A stretch of DNA of 64,000 nt from Nostoc parmelioides FACHB-3921 (GCF_014696625.1 NZ_JACJQL010000004.1:124001-188000), one strand, 5' to 3'. Positions 1 to 9,197 are shown, counted from the first letter of the stretch. The notes: generated by a model from the sequence alone, not told the origin. Numbers and translations: made by a program.

Positions 1-526
1 CTGCTAATTCTACTCCTGTAGGGCCACCGCCCACAATTACAAAAGTCAATAAAGCCCGACGTTTTTCGGGGTCAGTTTCTTTTTCTGCGGCTTCAAAGGC
101 TGTAAAGATGCGGCGACGCATTTCGATAGCATCTTCCACAGTTTTCAAGCCAGGCGCTAATTCTTGCCAATTATCTTTACCAAAATAGGAATGCTTTGCA
201 CCTGTGGCGACAATTAACGTATCATAATTTACTACTTTATCACTCAGAATAACTTGTTGTGCTTCTGGATTAATATCATTTACTTCTCCTAGCAGCACTC
301 TTGTATTCTTGCTTTTGCTGAGTACAGATCGCAATGGTGCGGAAATATCAGCAGGTGATAGCGTGCCTGTTGCAACTTGATATAAAAGTGGCTGAAATAA
401 GTGAAAGTTACGTTTATCGATGAGAGTAACATTTACATTAGCTTTCGCCAGTGCTTTTGCTGCATACAGTCCACCAAAGCCACCACCAACGATTACAACC
501 TGATGTGGTTCAAGTGAAGCTACCAT
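1..526 (-). CDS. Type II NADH dehydrogenase (NDH-2), 5' part, cut by window edge
   Basis: This is the N-terminal 175 codons of a single-subunit, FAD-dependent NADH:quinone oxidoreductase, which oxidises NADH at the membrane without pumping protons. The protein starts MVASLEPHQVVIVGGGFGG; the GxGGGFGGL-type Rossmann motif binds FAD, and a second motif, VIVGGGPTGVELA near residue 163, begins the NADH-binding fold just before the edge. It is nearly the same as the complete gene at 1303-2664 over the shared region (by eye well above 80 percent identity). The start is the ATG at 526. It lies on the same strand and downstream of its paralogue, separated by a spacer of about 780 bp, so it probably has its own promoter. 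The family call is firm; the rest of the protein is not visible. Confidence 0.93.
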   Translation of the reverse strand, partial: MVASLEPHQVVIVGGGFGGLYAAKALAKANVNVTLIDKRNFHLFQPLLYQVATGTLSPADISAPLRSVLSKSKNTRVLLGEVNDINPEAQQVILSDKVVNYDTLIVATGAKHSYFGKDNWQELAPGLKTVEDAIEMRRRIFTAFEAAEKETDPEKRRALLTFVIVGGGPTGVELA

Positions 527-870
527 AATAAAAATTTCCTTGCGTTCAGAGAAATGTAACTATTCTTAATTGATTTGTAACAAAGTTATGAGATTTGTTA
601 CCGCTTGTTTTGAACAATTGTAAAAATAATTAAATTAATCAAATTTACTATTTACAAGACCTTATGGTCTATCTGTTATATTGAAACTCTTATTTTGTAG
701 TAATTCTAAAGTTTATCTATTGGGTATACTTGACAAAATCATGTTTAATATTCTTGCCAAAAATATGTTTTTGTTGAGAATAAATCTCTAACTAATTATG
801 TTGATTAATTGTGAGCGAATACTCTCAAATATATTAAGAAACATATGTAAACGTATAAGCTAAAAATAAT

Positions 871-917
871 TGTGGAATAAGTATTTTGCCTCCATCAAGC
901 AAGATACCTATTCCACA
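871..917. repeat. Long imperfect hairpin
   Basis: TGTGGAATA at the left end pairs with TATTCCACA at the right end. After a two-base mismatch the stem continues as TATTTTGC against GCAAGATA. There is no T-run, so it is not a classic terminator. Confidence 0.5.
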
Positions 918-1087
918 AATTTCAGGCTAATAAGTAATTAGAAAGAATGAATTACATCTGGGGACTGGGGAATGGGTTAAAAGTTTTATTGTGTCTAGAT
1001 TGTATCATCTATTGATGTCCTAACACTACTGGCGATAGCTATAAAAAGTTATACCAATTTGAAAAAAAATGCGACAAATAAACCATT

Positions 1088-1116
1088 TGTAGAGACGCGA
1101 TTCATCGCGTCTTCTT
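1088..1116. repeat. Interspersed palindromic repeat, copy 1
   Basis: The core AGACGCGATTCATCGCGTCT is a perfect 9-bp inverted repeat with a 2-base loop. The same 29 bases recur at 7979-8007 with similar flanks (an AAATAA-ACCAT-like stretch), and 19 of the 20 core bases recur inside smc at 5939-5958. Confidence 0.8.
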
Positions 1117-1192
1117 CATCCAAAGGATTCATCGCATCTTCACCTAAGGATGTTTTGCAATCATTAATTGAATTGGTATTAAGTATTTTTAG

Positions 1193-1243
1193 GATGGGTA
1201 TTGCCCCACCAAAACCATAGTAAGGTGGGCATTGCCCACCCTA
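1193..1243. repeat. Short repeat with GGTGGGCATTGCCCACC palindrome
   Basis: GGGTATTGCCCCACC is followed by GGTGGGCATTGCCCACC, giving a direct and inverted repeat. It looks like the small interspersed elements common in Nostoc-type genomes. Confidence 0.5.
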
Positions 1244-1302
1244 CTTTTATCACTTTGGTCACACGGTAACTATTTTAAGCATTACCAATTACCTATTTAA
1301 TC

Positions 1303-2664
1303 CTAGACATTAACCGGCAACCTCTTTTCTGTAGCCTGATAATGACCGTTATTGTTGACAGCTTTTACCTCTAAAGCCACTTCTTGGCCTGTAATCAATC
1401 TAGCACCACGATTGCGAGTCACATAATTCCATACCCATTGAATCATGACTACTAACTTATTATCAAACTCAATGAGGAAGTAGATGTGAATCACTAACCA
1501 GAACAACCATGCAAAGAAGCCTGTAAGTTTGATGAAGCCTAAATCTACAACGGCTGCATTTTGTCCAATCATCGCTAGACTACCCTTATCAGCATAGTTA
1601 AAGGCTGGTAGAGTTTGACCTTGGAGGCGTTTTTGAACCAATGCGGCGACGTATTCACCTTCTTGTTTAGCGACGGGTGCAACACCAGGGAGGGGTTTAC
1701 CATTTTGGTGAGAGAAGTTGGCTAAGTCTCCCACAACAAAAATATTGCTGTGTCCCTTAATGCTTAAGTCTGATTCTACGATGACTCGGCCGGCGCGATC
1801 GCATTCTACCCCAGTTCGTTCAGCTAAAACTTTACCCATAGCTGATGCTTTCACACCTGCTGCCCATAATACAGTCTTGGAGGCAATTTGTTTTACTTCT
1901 TCACCTTGTTTGAGGGTGACGATATCATTCTCAATATTTGTTACCAAGGTTTTTGTCTGGACAACCACACCCAACTTTTGCAAAGATGCTTCCGCTTCCT
2001 GGGATAATTCGGGTGCAAAAGGAGGGAGGACTCTATCTAAACCTTCTAGGAGAATGACTTGGGCTTCTGTGGTATCGATTTTGCGGAAATCTTCTTTAAG
2101 GGTTTTGTAGGCTAATTCTGCGATCGCTCCTGCTAACTCTACACCAGTAGGGCCGCCACCGACAACCACAAAGGTCAACCAAGCACGACGCTTTGCTGGG
2201 TCTTTTTCTTTCTCGGCTGCTTCAAAAGCTGTAAAGATGCGGCGGCGCATTTCTATCGCGTCTTCTACAGTTTTCAACCCAGGTGCAAACTCTTCCCAGT
2301 TATCTTTACCAAAATAGGAATGCTTTGCACCAGTGGCGACAATTAAGGTATCGTAGGGGATTTTTTCATCACCCATCACTAATTCTTGTGCTTCTGGGTC
2401 AATATCGCTCACTTCTCCCAGCAATACTTGGGTATTCTTGCTTTTACTTAATACTGCGCGTAAAGGCGAGGAAATATCTGCTGGTGATAGCGTCCCTGTT
2501 GCAACTTGATAAAGTAGTGGCTGAAATAGGTGAAAGTTCCGCTTGTCGATGAGAGTCACGTCTACTTTAGCTTTAGCCAGGGCTTTTGCTGCATACAATC
2601 CACCAAAACCGCCACCGACAATCACAACTTTATGTGGTGGGTTGTTATCAAGTGCTTCAACCAT
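1303..2664 (-). CDS. Type II NADH dehydrogenase (NDH-2)
   Basis: This 453-residue protein is a complete FAD-dependent NADH:quinone oxidoreductase of the Ndh/Ndb family. FAD is bound by VVIVGGGFGGLYAAKAL near residue 13; a second dinucleotide fold begins at FVVVGGGPTGVELAGAIAEL near residue 166; and the second FAD contact, IFVVGDLANF, lies near residue 310. A hydrophobic stretch near residues 375-400 (GFFAWLFWLVIHIYFLIEF) is the likely membrane anchor. It passes electrons from NADH into plastoquinone, in respiration or in redox balancing of the thylakoid. A close paralogue lies directly downstream on the same strand. Which of the cyanobacterial Ndb types (A, B or C) it belongs to cannot be decided by eye. 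Confidence 0.95.
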   Translation of the reverse strand: MVEALDNNPPHKVVIVGGGFGGLYAAKALAKAKVDVTLIDKRNFHLFQPLLYQVATGTLSPADISSPLRAVLSKSKNTQVLLGEVSDIDPEAQELVMGDEKIPYDTLIVATGAKHSYFGKDNWEEFAPGLKTVEDAIEMRRRIFTAFEAAEKEKDPAKRRAWLTFVVVGGGPTGVELAGAIAELAYKTLKEDFRKIDTTEAQVILLEGLDRVLPPFAPELSQEAEASLQKLGVVVQTKTLVTNIENDIVTLKQGEEVKQIASKTVLWAAGVKASAMGKVLAERTGVECDRAGRVIVESDLSIKGHSNIFVVGDLANFSHQNGKPLPGVAPVAKQEGEYVAALVQKRLQGQTLPAFNYADKGSLAMIGQNAAVVDLGFIKLTGFFAWLFWLVIHIYFLIEFDNKLVVMIQWVWNYVTRNRGARLITGQEVALEVKAVNNNGHYQATEKRLPVNV

Positions 2665-3272
2665 AAGAATTATTTCCTTGTGTTACGACTGCTGTAACTA
2701 TTCTTAACAAATTTGTATCAAAAATGTCACAATTATTTCTGTTTATTTTGAACATATAAAAAATTGCTTAAAGTTACCAAAAAGACAAACATTAAGTAAT
2801 TTAAGTTACATAGTTGTATTAGTTATCATTTTGGGTGATAAGCTTTATGCAGTTGACGGGTAAGAATCCCCGCTTTGTTATAGGCAAAGGTAATTAGGTT
2901 TTGATACTCGTTATCAAAAAGTTCTTCCGTAATTAAAATTAGTTCATCAATATTCTGCTGTTCAGGGGAAATTAGAATATTTTCTCCCAAGAAATTCGGG
3001 AATAGTAGACGAATGGTTCATCAAATCACATCTAACAACCGTTAGCAAACCAGTCAATAACAGCGTGAAAAAATGATGGTTGACAATTTTGGTAACTAAA
3101 ATCTCAGCTGACTCAGCTGATTGAAACTATACCAATTGTGGCAATTCGCTGTTAAACTCTCTTTACCTACCCTGGGTTCTGGGAATATTCTAAATTTTCC
3201 CTGAGACTACTTGAGAATTTTTCATTAATTGATACACTTGTTCTTCATTAACATTCAGTTAACTAGCACTGC
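2665..3272. other. Intergenic region between divergent NDH-2 and smc
   Basis: This region holds the divergent promoters of the NDH-2 gene (minus) and smc (plus), and a decayed-looking reading frame on the minus strand (2826-3017). No other gene or strong signal was seen. Confidence 0.5.
2826..3017 (-). pseudogene. Possible gene remnant
   Basis: An open stretch on the minus strand begins right after a stop and has no ATG; only ATT or an internal TTG could start it. It ends with a plausible protein-like tail (ELILITEELFDNEYQNLITF, then AYNKAGILTRQLHKAYHPK). Just upstream another frame reads as SYQNCQPSFFHAVIDWFANG before a stop. Together these look like pieces of one decayed gene, but a small TTG-started gene of about 54 codons is possible. 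I do not recognise the family. Confidence 0.33.
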
Positions 3273-6200
3273 ATGGTGCATATTAAGCGCGTAGAACTTA
3301 CCAATTTCAAATCCTTCGGCGGTACTACCTCCGTCCCATTGCTGTCGGGGTTCACTGTCGTATCTGGGCCTAATGGTTCGGGTAAGTCTAATATTTTGGA
3401 TGCGCTGTTGTTTTGTTTGGGATTAGCCAGTTCTAAGGGGATGCGAGCAGACCGCCTACCCGATTTGGTTAATAATACTCAAACGGCGAAAAGTCGCTCG
3501 GCGGTGGAAGCTGTGGTGACGGTGACGTTTGATTTGTCTGATTTGGTGGATGTCAGTAGTCAGTTGTCCGTAGTCAGTGGTGAAGAAGAATCACAGGATG
3601 AAACGCCTAGTGTAAATGGGAATGGTCATAAAGCTACAGAATGGAGTGTAACCCGGAAACTGCGGGTAACGCATCAAGGTAGTTATACGTCGAATTACTA
3701 CATCAATGGGGTTTCGGCGACGCAGACAGAGTTACATGAGGAGTTGGAGAGGCTGCGGATTTACCCTGAAGGTTATAACGTGGTGTTGCAAGGGGATGTC
3801 ACCAGCATTATTTCCATGAAGGGGAAGGAACGGCGGGAAATTATTGATGAGTTGGCGGGGGTGGCGGCTTTTGATAGGAAGATTCACCAAGCCAAGGGAA
3901 CTTTGGATGAGGTGAAGGATAAGGAAGACAGTTGTCGGATTATTGAGTCTGAGTTAACTTTACAACGCGATCGCCTCTCCCAAGACCGAGCGAAGGCGGA
4001 GAGGTATCAAAAGTTACGCACGGAGTTTTTAGAAAAGCAATGTTGGGAAGCGGTATTATCTTGGCGTTCCCTACAAGCACAGCAAGAGAAGTTAGTTACA
4101 GATATTCAAGCAGGCGATCGCCATTATGGGGAACTGACAACTCAGCTGGCAAGCTTAAATACAGAAATTAACCAAAAAACGGCTGAACTGGAACAGCTAA
4201 ATGCTCATGTGAAAGCAATGGGGGAAGAGGAACTGCTGGCGGTACAATCTACCCTAGCTACCCAAGAAGCGGAACGGAAGCAACTCCAGCGTCAGCAAAC
4301 GGAGTTAGAAACGGCTTTGCAAGAAACTACCAGACGTTTGACGCAAACTCAGCAAGATATTCAACAACATCAACAAGGTTTGGGTGAACTGGCGCAAGCA
4401 CAGGATTTAGAAAGACAGTCCATTGTTTATTGTCAGCAGCAACGGGATGAAGCACAACAAGCTTTGGAAAAGTCCCGTGAAGTAGCCGCAGAAATCGCCT
4501 CAGCCTCGGAAGCCTGGGTACAGCAACAAACAGCGTTAAATCGGCAAATTGAGGCTGTACTGCAAACTTTGGAACCACAGCGCACGGAACAAGCGCAACT
4601 GCGGGAACGGAATCATCAGTTACAGCAGTTAATTGGGGAGCAAACCGAGTTAATTGCTAATTTAGAACCGCAATTAGCTGAGAAACAAGCTGATTGTGAG
4701 CGCATAGAAACAGAATTTAACGCTTCTGGTGAACCCATCCAAGATTTAGCCCAAAATCTTGCAGCCACAGAACAAGAATTACAAATCCAGCAAGATACCC
4801 AAAAGCGGTTATTGCAAGAACAACGGGACAAACAACGTCAACTAGATAGAATTGAGGCGCAAGCACAAGCACAGCAAGAGGTACAAGGAACCCAAGCCAG
4901 TAAAGTGATTATCCAGTCAGGAATGCCTGGGGTCTGCGGCTTGGTGGTACATTTGGGACGGGTAGAACCCAAGTTTCAATTAGCGTTAGAAATTGCGGCT
5001 GGGGCGCGGTTGGGACACATTGTGGTAGAAGATGATGGTATAGCAGCAGCCGGGATTGAACTACTCAAACAAAAACGGGCTGGGAAAGCAACGTTTTTAC
5101 CGTTGAATAAAATTCAGTCTCACAAATTTACCCAGGATGCGACGCTGCGTTTAGCCAATGGCTTTATTAACTATGCTGTAAATTTGGTAGACTGCGATCG
5201 CCGTTATAAAGACATCTTCAATTACGTCTTTGGTAATACTGTAGTCTTCGCCAACTTGGATACGGCGCGGAAAAATCTCGGCTTATATCGCATCGTCACC
5301 TTGGATGGGGAATTACTAGAAACTAGTGGCGCGATGACTGGGGGAAGTAGTAACCAGCGTTCCTCCCTCCGGTTTGGTAACACCGAAGCCGCAGAATCAG
5401 ATGAAGCGATTGGTTTAAAACAGCGTTTAGCCGATATTGATCGGATTTTAAACCGTTGTGGTGATGCGATCACCAATTTATCTATCAAAACCAAACAACT
5501 ATCCCAAGAACTCACGGAAACTCGACAAGCACGGCGAGAACAGCAGTTACAGCTGGAACAGTTGCAAAAAGATATTAAAACTTTAACAGCCCAATTAGCA
5601 GGGACGCGATCGCAACTCACCCAAAACAGCGAGAAATTTACCACAGCCCAATCTCGCCTGGAAATTCTGGATAGGGAGTTACCAGGACAAGAAAGCCAAT
5701 TACAACAACTACGCCACACCTTAGCCGAGTTAGAAGCCTCCCAAACCCCCAGCGAATGGCAACAAATTCAGGCGACAATTAAAACCCAAGAACAACAAAT
5801 ACAACAACGGGAAACCGCCTTTAGGGAAGCCGAACAACGCTTAAAAAATCTAGAAAATCAACAACAGCGTTTACAAGAACGCATCCAAGAAGCCCAACAA
5901 CGCATCACCGAATATCAAACTCAACAAACCACTTCTACAGACGCAATTCATCGCGTCTCCCAACAAACCACAACCATAAACGCACAAATCACCCAAACCC
6001 GCGCCAAACTCAGCGAACTAGAACAACACCTGGGCGTAGAAAAACAAAAACGCGACACAATTGAACAAGAAGTGAGATCGCACCTCCTGCGTCAGCAACA
6101 ATTAGAATGGGAAATTCAAAAGCTGGAAGAAACCCAACTCAAACGCCGGGAAGACTTAACCGCCTTACAAAGCCAGTTACAGGAACTAGTACCAGAACTC

Positions 6201-6896
6201 CCCAACCCTTTGCCAGAAGTCCCAGACAAGGTAGACTTAGAAGAATTGCAGAAAGAATTGCGATCGCTCACCAAACGTCTCCAAGCGATGGAACCTGTGA
6301 ATATGTTGGCGTTAGAAGAATACGAACGCACCCAAAAACGCCTAGAAGAACTCACCCAAAAATTACAAACCTTAGAAGGAGAACGCACCGAACTACTCCT
6401 ACGCATTGAAAACTTCACCACCTTGCGCCAAATCGCCTTTAAAGAAGCCTTCGACGCTGTAAATGAAAATTTCCAATCCATCTTCGCTACCCTGTCCGAC
6501 GGCGACGGCTACCTGCAACTAGATAACCCAGAAGACCCCTTTAACAGTGGCTTAAACTTAGTCGCCCACCCCAAAGGAAAACCAGTCCAAAGACTCGCCT
6601 CCATGTCCGGTGGTGAAAAATCCCTCACCGCCTTAAGCTTTATCTTTGCCCTGCAACGCTATCGCCCCTCACCCTTTTACGCCTTTGATGAAGTAGATAT
6701 GTTTTTGGATGGGGCAAACGTAGAACGATTGTCAAGAATGATTAAACAACAAGCCCAGCAAGCCCAGTTCATAGTTGTGAGTTTGCGCCGTCCGATGATA
6801 GAATCAGCCGAACGCACAATCGGCGTTACTCAAGCACGAGGAGCTTATACTCAAGTTTTGGGAATTAAGTTATCATCCTCGAATACATCTGCTTGA
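3273..6896 (+). CDS. smc: Chromosome partition protein SMC
   Basis: SMC is the ATPase of the bacterial condensin that organises and separates chromosomes, working as a dimer with ScpA and ScpB. The 1207-residue length is normal. The N-terminal head carries the Walker A motif GPNGSGKS at residues 32-39. Two long Gln/Glu-rich coiled coils flank a hinge at about residues 548-700 (GVCGLVVHLGRVEP, ending near TSGAMTGG). The C-terminal head has the signature MSGGEKSLTALS near 1111 and Walker B FYAFDEVDMFLD near 1136. Two stretches look like repeat DNA absorbed into the gene: residues 93-118, encoded from about 3551, and TDAIHRVS, encoded at 5938-5961. A PRC-barrel gene follows after 58 bases and is probably co-transcribed. 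Confidence 0.97.
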   Translation: MVHIKRVELTNFKSFGGTTSVPLLSGFTVVSGPNGSGKSNILDALLFCLGLASSKGMRADRLPDLVNNTQTAKSRSAVEAVVTVTFDLSDLVDVSSQLSVVSGEEESQDETPSVNGNGHKATEWSVTRKLRVTHQGSYTSNYYINGVSATQTELHEELERLRIYPEGYNVVLQGDVTSIISMKGKERREIIDELAGVAAFDRKIHQAKGTLDEVKDKEDSCRIIESELTLQRDRLSQDRAKAERYQKLRTEFLEKQCWEAVLSWRSLQAQQEKLVTDIQAGDRHYGELTTQLASLNTEINQKTAELEQLNAHVKAMGEEELLAVQSTLATQEAERKQLQRQQTELETALQETTRRLTQTQQDIQQHQQGLGELAQAQDLERQSIVYCQQQRDEAQQALEKSREVAAEIASASEAWVQQQTALNRQIEAVLQTLEPQRTEQAQLRERNHQLQQLIGEQTELIANLEPQLAEKQADCERIETEFNASGEPIQDLAQNLAATEQELQIQQDTQKRLLQEQRDKQRQLDRIEAQAQAQQEVQGTQASKVIIQSGMPGVCGLVVHLGRVEPKFQLALEIAAGARLGHIVVEDDGIAAAGIELLKQKRAGKATFLPLNKIQSHKFTQDATLRLANGFINYAVNLVDCDRRYKDIFNYVFGNTVVFANLDTARKNLGLYRIVTLDGELLETSGAMTGGSSNQRSSLRFGNTEAAESDEAIGLKQRLADIDRILNRCGDAITNLSIKTKQLSQELTETRQARREQQLQLEQLQKDIKTLTAQLAGTRSQLTQNSEKFTTAQSRLEILDRELPGQESQLQQLRHTLAELEASQTPSEWQQIQATIKTQEQQIQQRETAFREAEQRLKNLENQQQRLQERIQEAQQRITEYQTQQTTSTDAIHRVSQQTTTINAQITQTRAKLSELEQHLGVEKQKRDTIEQEVRSHLLRQQQLEWEIQKLEETQLKRREDLTALQSQLQELVPELPNPLPEVPDKVDLEELQKELRSLTKRLQAMEPVNMLALEEYERTQKRLEELTQKLQTLEGERTELLLRIENFTTLRQIAFKEAFDAVNENFQSIFATLSDGDGYLQLDNPEDPFNSGLNLVAHPKGKPVQRLASMSGGEKSLTALSFIFALQRYRPSPFYAFDEVDMFLDGANVERLSRMIKQQAQQAQFIVVSLRRPMIESAERTIGVTQARGAYTQVLGIKLSSSNTSA

Positions 6897-6954
6897 GTTT
6901 TTGTTAATAATAGTGTATAGATAAACCGGATTCGAGATCAGGACTCCGTATAGA

Positions 6955-7935
6955 ATGACCTCTGAACAAATAATTAGGCGTTCCGACATATTAAATACGC
7001 AGGTAATTACCCGCGACAACGGCAAACGGTTAGGAATCGTCAGTCAAGTTTGGGTGGATATTGATCAAAGAGAGGTTGTGGCTCTTGGTTTGCGAGACAG
7101 CCTGATCTCCATCTCTGGTCTGCCCCGCTATATGTACCTTAGCAGCATCCACCAATATGGCGATGTGATCTTAGTTGATAACGAAGATGTCATCGAAGAT
7201 ATTGAAGTTGAAGCCTTCAGTAACTTAATTAACTGGGAAGTAATCACCGAAACTGGCGAAGTTTTAGGTAGAGTGCGGGGCTTTAGGTTTGAAGCCGAAA
7301 CAGGTAAGCTCAACACCATAGTCATCGCCTCCTTGGGACTCCCCCAAATTCCCGACCAATTCTTAAGCACCTACGAAATATCCATAGAAGAAGTAGTCAG
7401 CACCGGCCCCAACCGATTAATCGTGTTTGAAGGAGCTGAAGAACGGGTAAATCAGTTAACAGTTGGTGTCCTCGAACGCCTGGGTATTGGTAAAGCGCCT
7501 TGGGAAAGAGACGCAGACGAAGAATACGGCTATTCTGCACCCCGCGCCGTTGCACCATCAAATCAGCTACCTAGCGGCGTACCCTTACAGCCACCAAAAC
7601 CCAAAGTCCGCACCCCCGAACCCGTAGCCGAGGAAGAATGGACTGAGGACTACATCGAAGAAGAAAGACCACAGCGCCAAGTCATGAAGGCGCGCCAATA
7701 CGAGTCAATTCAATACGAAGAAGACGAAGAAGAAGACAACTGGAGTGAAGCCACAGGTAGAGACAGGTATCAGCCCCCGGCTCAACCCTACAGCAAACCC
7801 TACACCGAAGATTACGACGATTATGATGATGATGTAGAAAGTGATGCTTGGGAAGACACACCACCCCAACCAGTGAACATTCCCAAAAAAGTCAAAGAAA
7901 GACAACCAGAATACGAAGAAGAAGGCGGATATTAA
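6955..7935 (+). CDS. PRC-barrel domain protein with acidic tail
   Basis: This 326-residue protein has two tandem PRC-barrel-like domains, at about residues 7-82 (RRSDILNTQVITRDNGKRLG) and 90-165 (NWEVITETGEVLGRVRGFRF). PRC barrels occur in photosynthetic reaction centre H subunits and in RimM, and usually mediate protein contacts. From about residue 180 the chain becomes low-complexity and very acidic, with Pro, Tyr, Glu and Asp runs, so it is probably disordered. It lies 58 bases after smc on the same strand, suggesting one transcript. Its function is unknown; a scaffold or membrane-surface role would fit the fold, but that is inference. Confidence 0.8.
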   Translation: MTSEQIIRRSDILNTQVITRDNGKRLGIVSQVWVDIDQREVVALGLRDSLISISGLPRYMYLSSIHQYGDVILVDNEDVIEDIEVEAFSNLINWEVITETGEVLGRVRGFRFEAETGKLNTIVIASLGLPQIPDQFLSTYEISIEEVVSTGPNRLIVFEGAEERVNQLTVGVLERLGIGKAPWERDADEEYGYSAPRAVAPSNQLPSGVPLQPPKPKVRTPEPVAEEEWTEDYIEEERPQRQVMKARQYESIQYEEDEEEDNWSEATGRDRYQPPAQPYSKPYTEDYDDYDDDVESDAWEDTPPQPVNIPKKVKERQPEYEEEGGY

Positions 7936-7978
7936 TTTATTGGTGATTTCACAAGACCAAAATAACGCCAAATAACCA

Positions 7979-8007
7979 TGTAGAGACGCGATTCATCGCG
8001 TCTTCTT
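7979..8007. repeat. Interspersed palindromic repeat, copy 2
   Basis: This is the same 29-base sequence as at 1088-1116. Here it lies between the convergent PRC-barrel gene and the secreted-protein gene and could also act as a weak transcript-end hairpin. Confidence 0.8.
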
Positions 8008-8036
8008 CTGTATTAGTTTTAATGGCTAATGCAACG

Positions 8037-8603
8037 TTAAGGATTAATAGCAGAATTAGCCATTTTAATGAGAGAATTGCGATCGCCTGCCTTCAGTCCA
8101 AAACTATACTGCACTCCTTGTTGTCGCCAAGTCAAAGTCGCATCAGAACAATTAGCCCCACAACGAAAATCCACAAAATAGCCAGCAACACCCTTAGCTA
8201 AAGCCACCCGTTTCCCCGTAAGGCGCGGTGTTGAACGCGTGACAGCCTCCGCCGAAACCACACCCAAACGACAAGCCGTCCCACCAGTACAGTCAGGACT
8301 GAAACCCAAGAGAATGTCATATTTCTTCGGTGTAGAAGTTTCAAGAATGGCGTAAATCGGATTTGTCCCATCGGACTCAGGAATATACTTAGGCAATAAA
8401 ATCTTAATTTGACTCTTTTGCTTTAACTTCGGCAGAATCGGCTGAAAAACTTTATGTGGCTGAGAATTAACAGTTCTAGCTGGTCGTTGTGCTAATAGCT
8501 GCGGTTGACTCGTATTAGCTATAGCCGAAGGATTGAGATTATTAATACCGACTAATACCAGTAATATCGATAAATTAGTCAGACTTTTTAAGCCAAAAAT
8601 CAT
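8037..8603 (-). CDS. Putative secreted protein, unknown function
   Basis: This 188-residue protein has an N-terminal signal peptide (hydrophobic LTNLSILLVLVGINNLNPSA, probable cleavage near ANTS or LAQRP). The mature part has a basic linker and then a compact domain with four Cys (SPDCTGGTACRLG and DFRCGANCSDATLTW), which may form disulfides. The sequence around DFRCGANCSDATLTWRQQGV resembles beta-rich exported cyanobacterial proteins, but I cannot name a family. It faces the PRC-barrel gene tail to tail. No partner gene is evident. Confidence 0.7.
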   Translation of the reverse strand: MIFGLKSLTNLSILLVLVGINNLNPSAIANTSQPQLLAQRPARTVNSQPHKVFQPILPKLKQKSQIKILLPKYIPESDGTNPIYAILETSTPKKYDILLGFSPDCTGGTACRLGVVSAEAVTRSTPRLTGKRVALAKGVAGYFVDFRCGANCSDATLTWRQQGVQYSFGLKAGDRNSLIKMANSAINP

Positions 8604-8788
8604 AAAGTAAGACCTATTTCAACGGGTGTATTTAACTTATATTTCCCATTTTTTTAGACTAAACGGTGTTCATACTCACCTTCAGTATTCTTAATCTCAG
8701 CCCCAGCAGTACCTATTTCTACTTCCAATGATATAAGTTTATGTAATTCTGAAATATTAAAGTGAAAGATTAATTCAGATAGAAAATT

Positions 8789-9022
8789 ATGACAACCGAG
8801 CAAGAGCTTCAATCTCTTTTTAATACCTTAGACCGTGATCAAGACGGCAAAATCTCCATTAATGAGCTTTTCTTAAGTCCTGGTTTAAGTGCAGTCATCT
8901 CATCAGAAACGAGTACCAGTAGCCCCCAGGAGTTGTTATTACAGTATGATTCGGACGAAGACGGTAGCATTACCTTTGAAGAATTAAAGAAAGCAGTTGA
9001 GAAAGCAAGTAATCTAACCTAA
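8789..9022 (+). CDS. cse: Small two-EF-hand calcium-binding protein (CSE type)
   Basis: This 77-residue protein consists almost only of two EF-hands. The loops are DRDQDGKISINE (residues about 15-26) and DSDEDGSITFEE (about 54-65). Both keep Asp at positions 1, 3 and 5, Gly at 6, Ile at 8 and Glu at 12, so both should bind calcium. Size and layout match the Calcium Sensor EF-hand (CSE) protein described in Anabaena sp. PCC 7120 and linked to photosynthetic electron transport; the symbol rests on that resemblance. The ATG lies about 30 bases after an A/T-rich promoter-like stretch, and the gene seems monocistronic. Confidence 0.88.
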   Translation: MTTEQELQSLFNTLDRDQDGKISINELFLSPGLSAVISSETSTSSPQELLLQYDSDEDGSITFEELKKAVEKASNLT

Positions 9023-9197
9023 CACTGATGAGAGTCGATGCCTAGATCGCTCTAGGACTCCTCTCAATACGGTTCGGAGAAGCAGGGGAGGAAAGAGGGA
9101 ATGAGGATAGGTCGTTTATTTAGGGAGTAGCCAGTAAAGCAACCCCCACTAACAGACGATACAATGGCATTCAGTATCCTGCCGTCCATCCCCTGCC

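Larger units (their letters stand above)
527..1302. other. Intergenic spacer between the two NDH-2 genes
   Basis: No gene was found here. The first 100 bases upstream of the 526 start resemble the leader of the other NDH-2 gene (shared TAACTATTCTTAA and TTTGAACA words), so the duplication seems to include the promoter. The rest is AT-rich and holds a long hairpin (871-917), a short G-rich stretch (957-975) and two families of interspersed repeat (1088-1116 and 1193-1243). Confidence 0.6.

Noticed and set aside
5222..5719. Antisense open frame within smc
   Set aside because: It is a shadow of the high-quality smc frame; the product is Ser/Cys/Arg-rich and without motifs.
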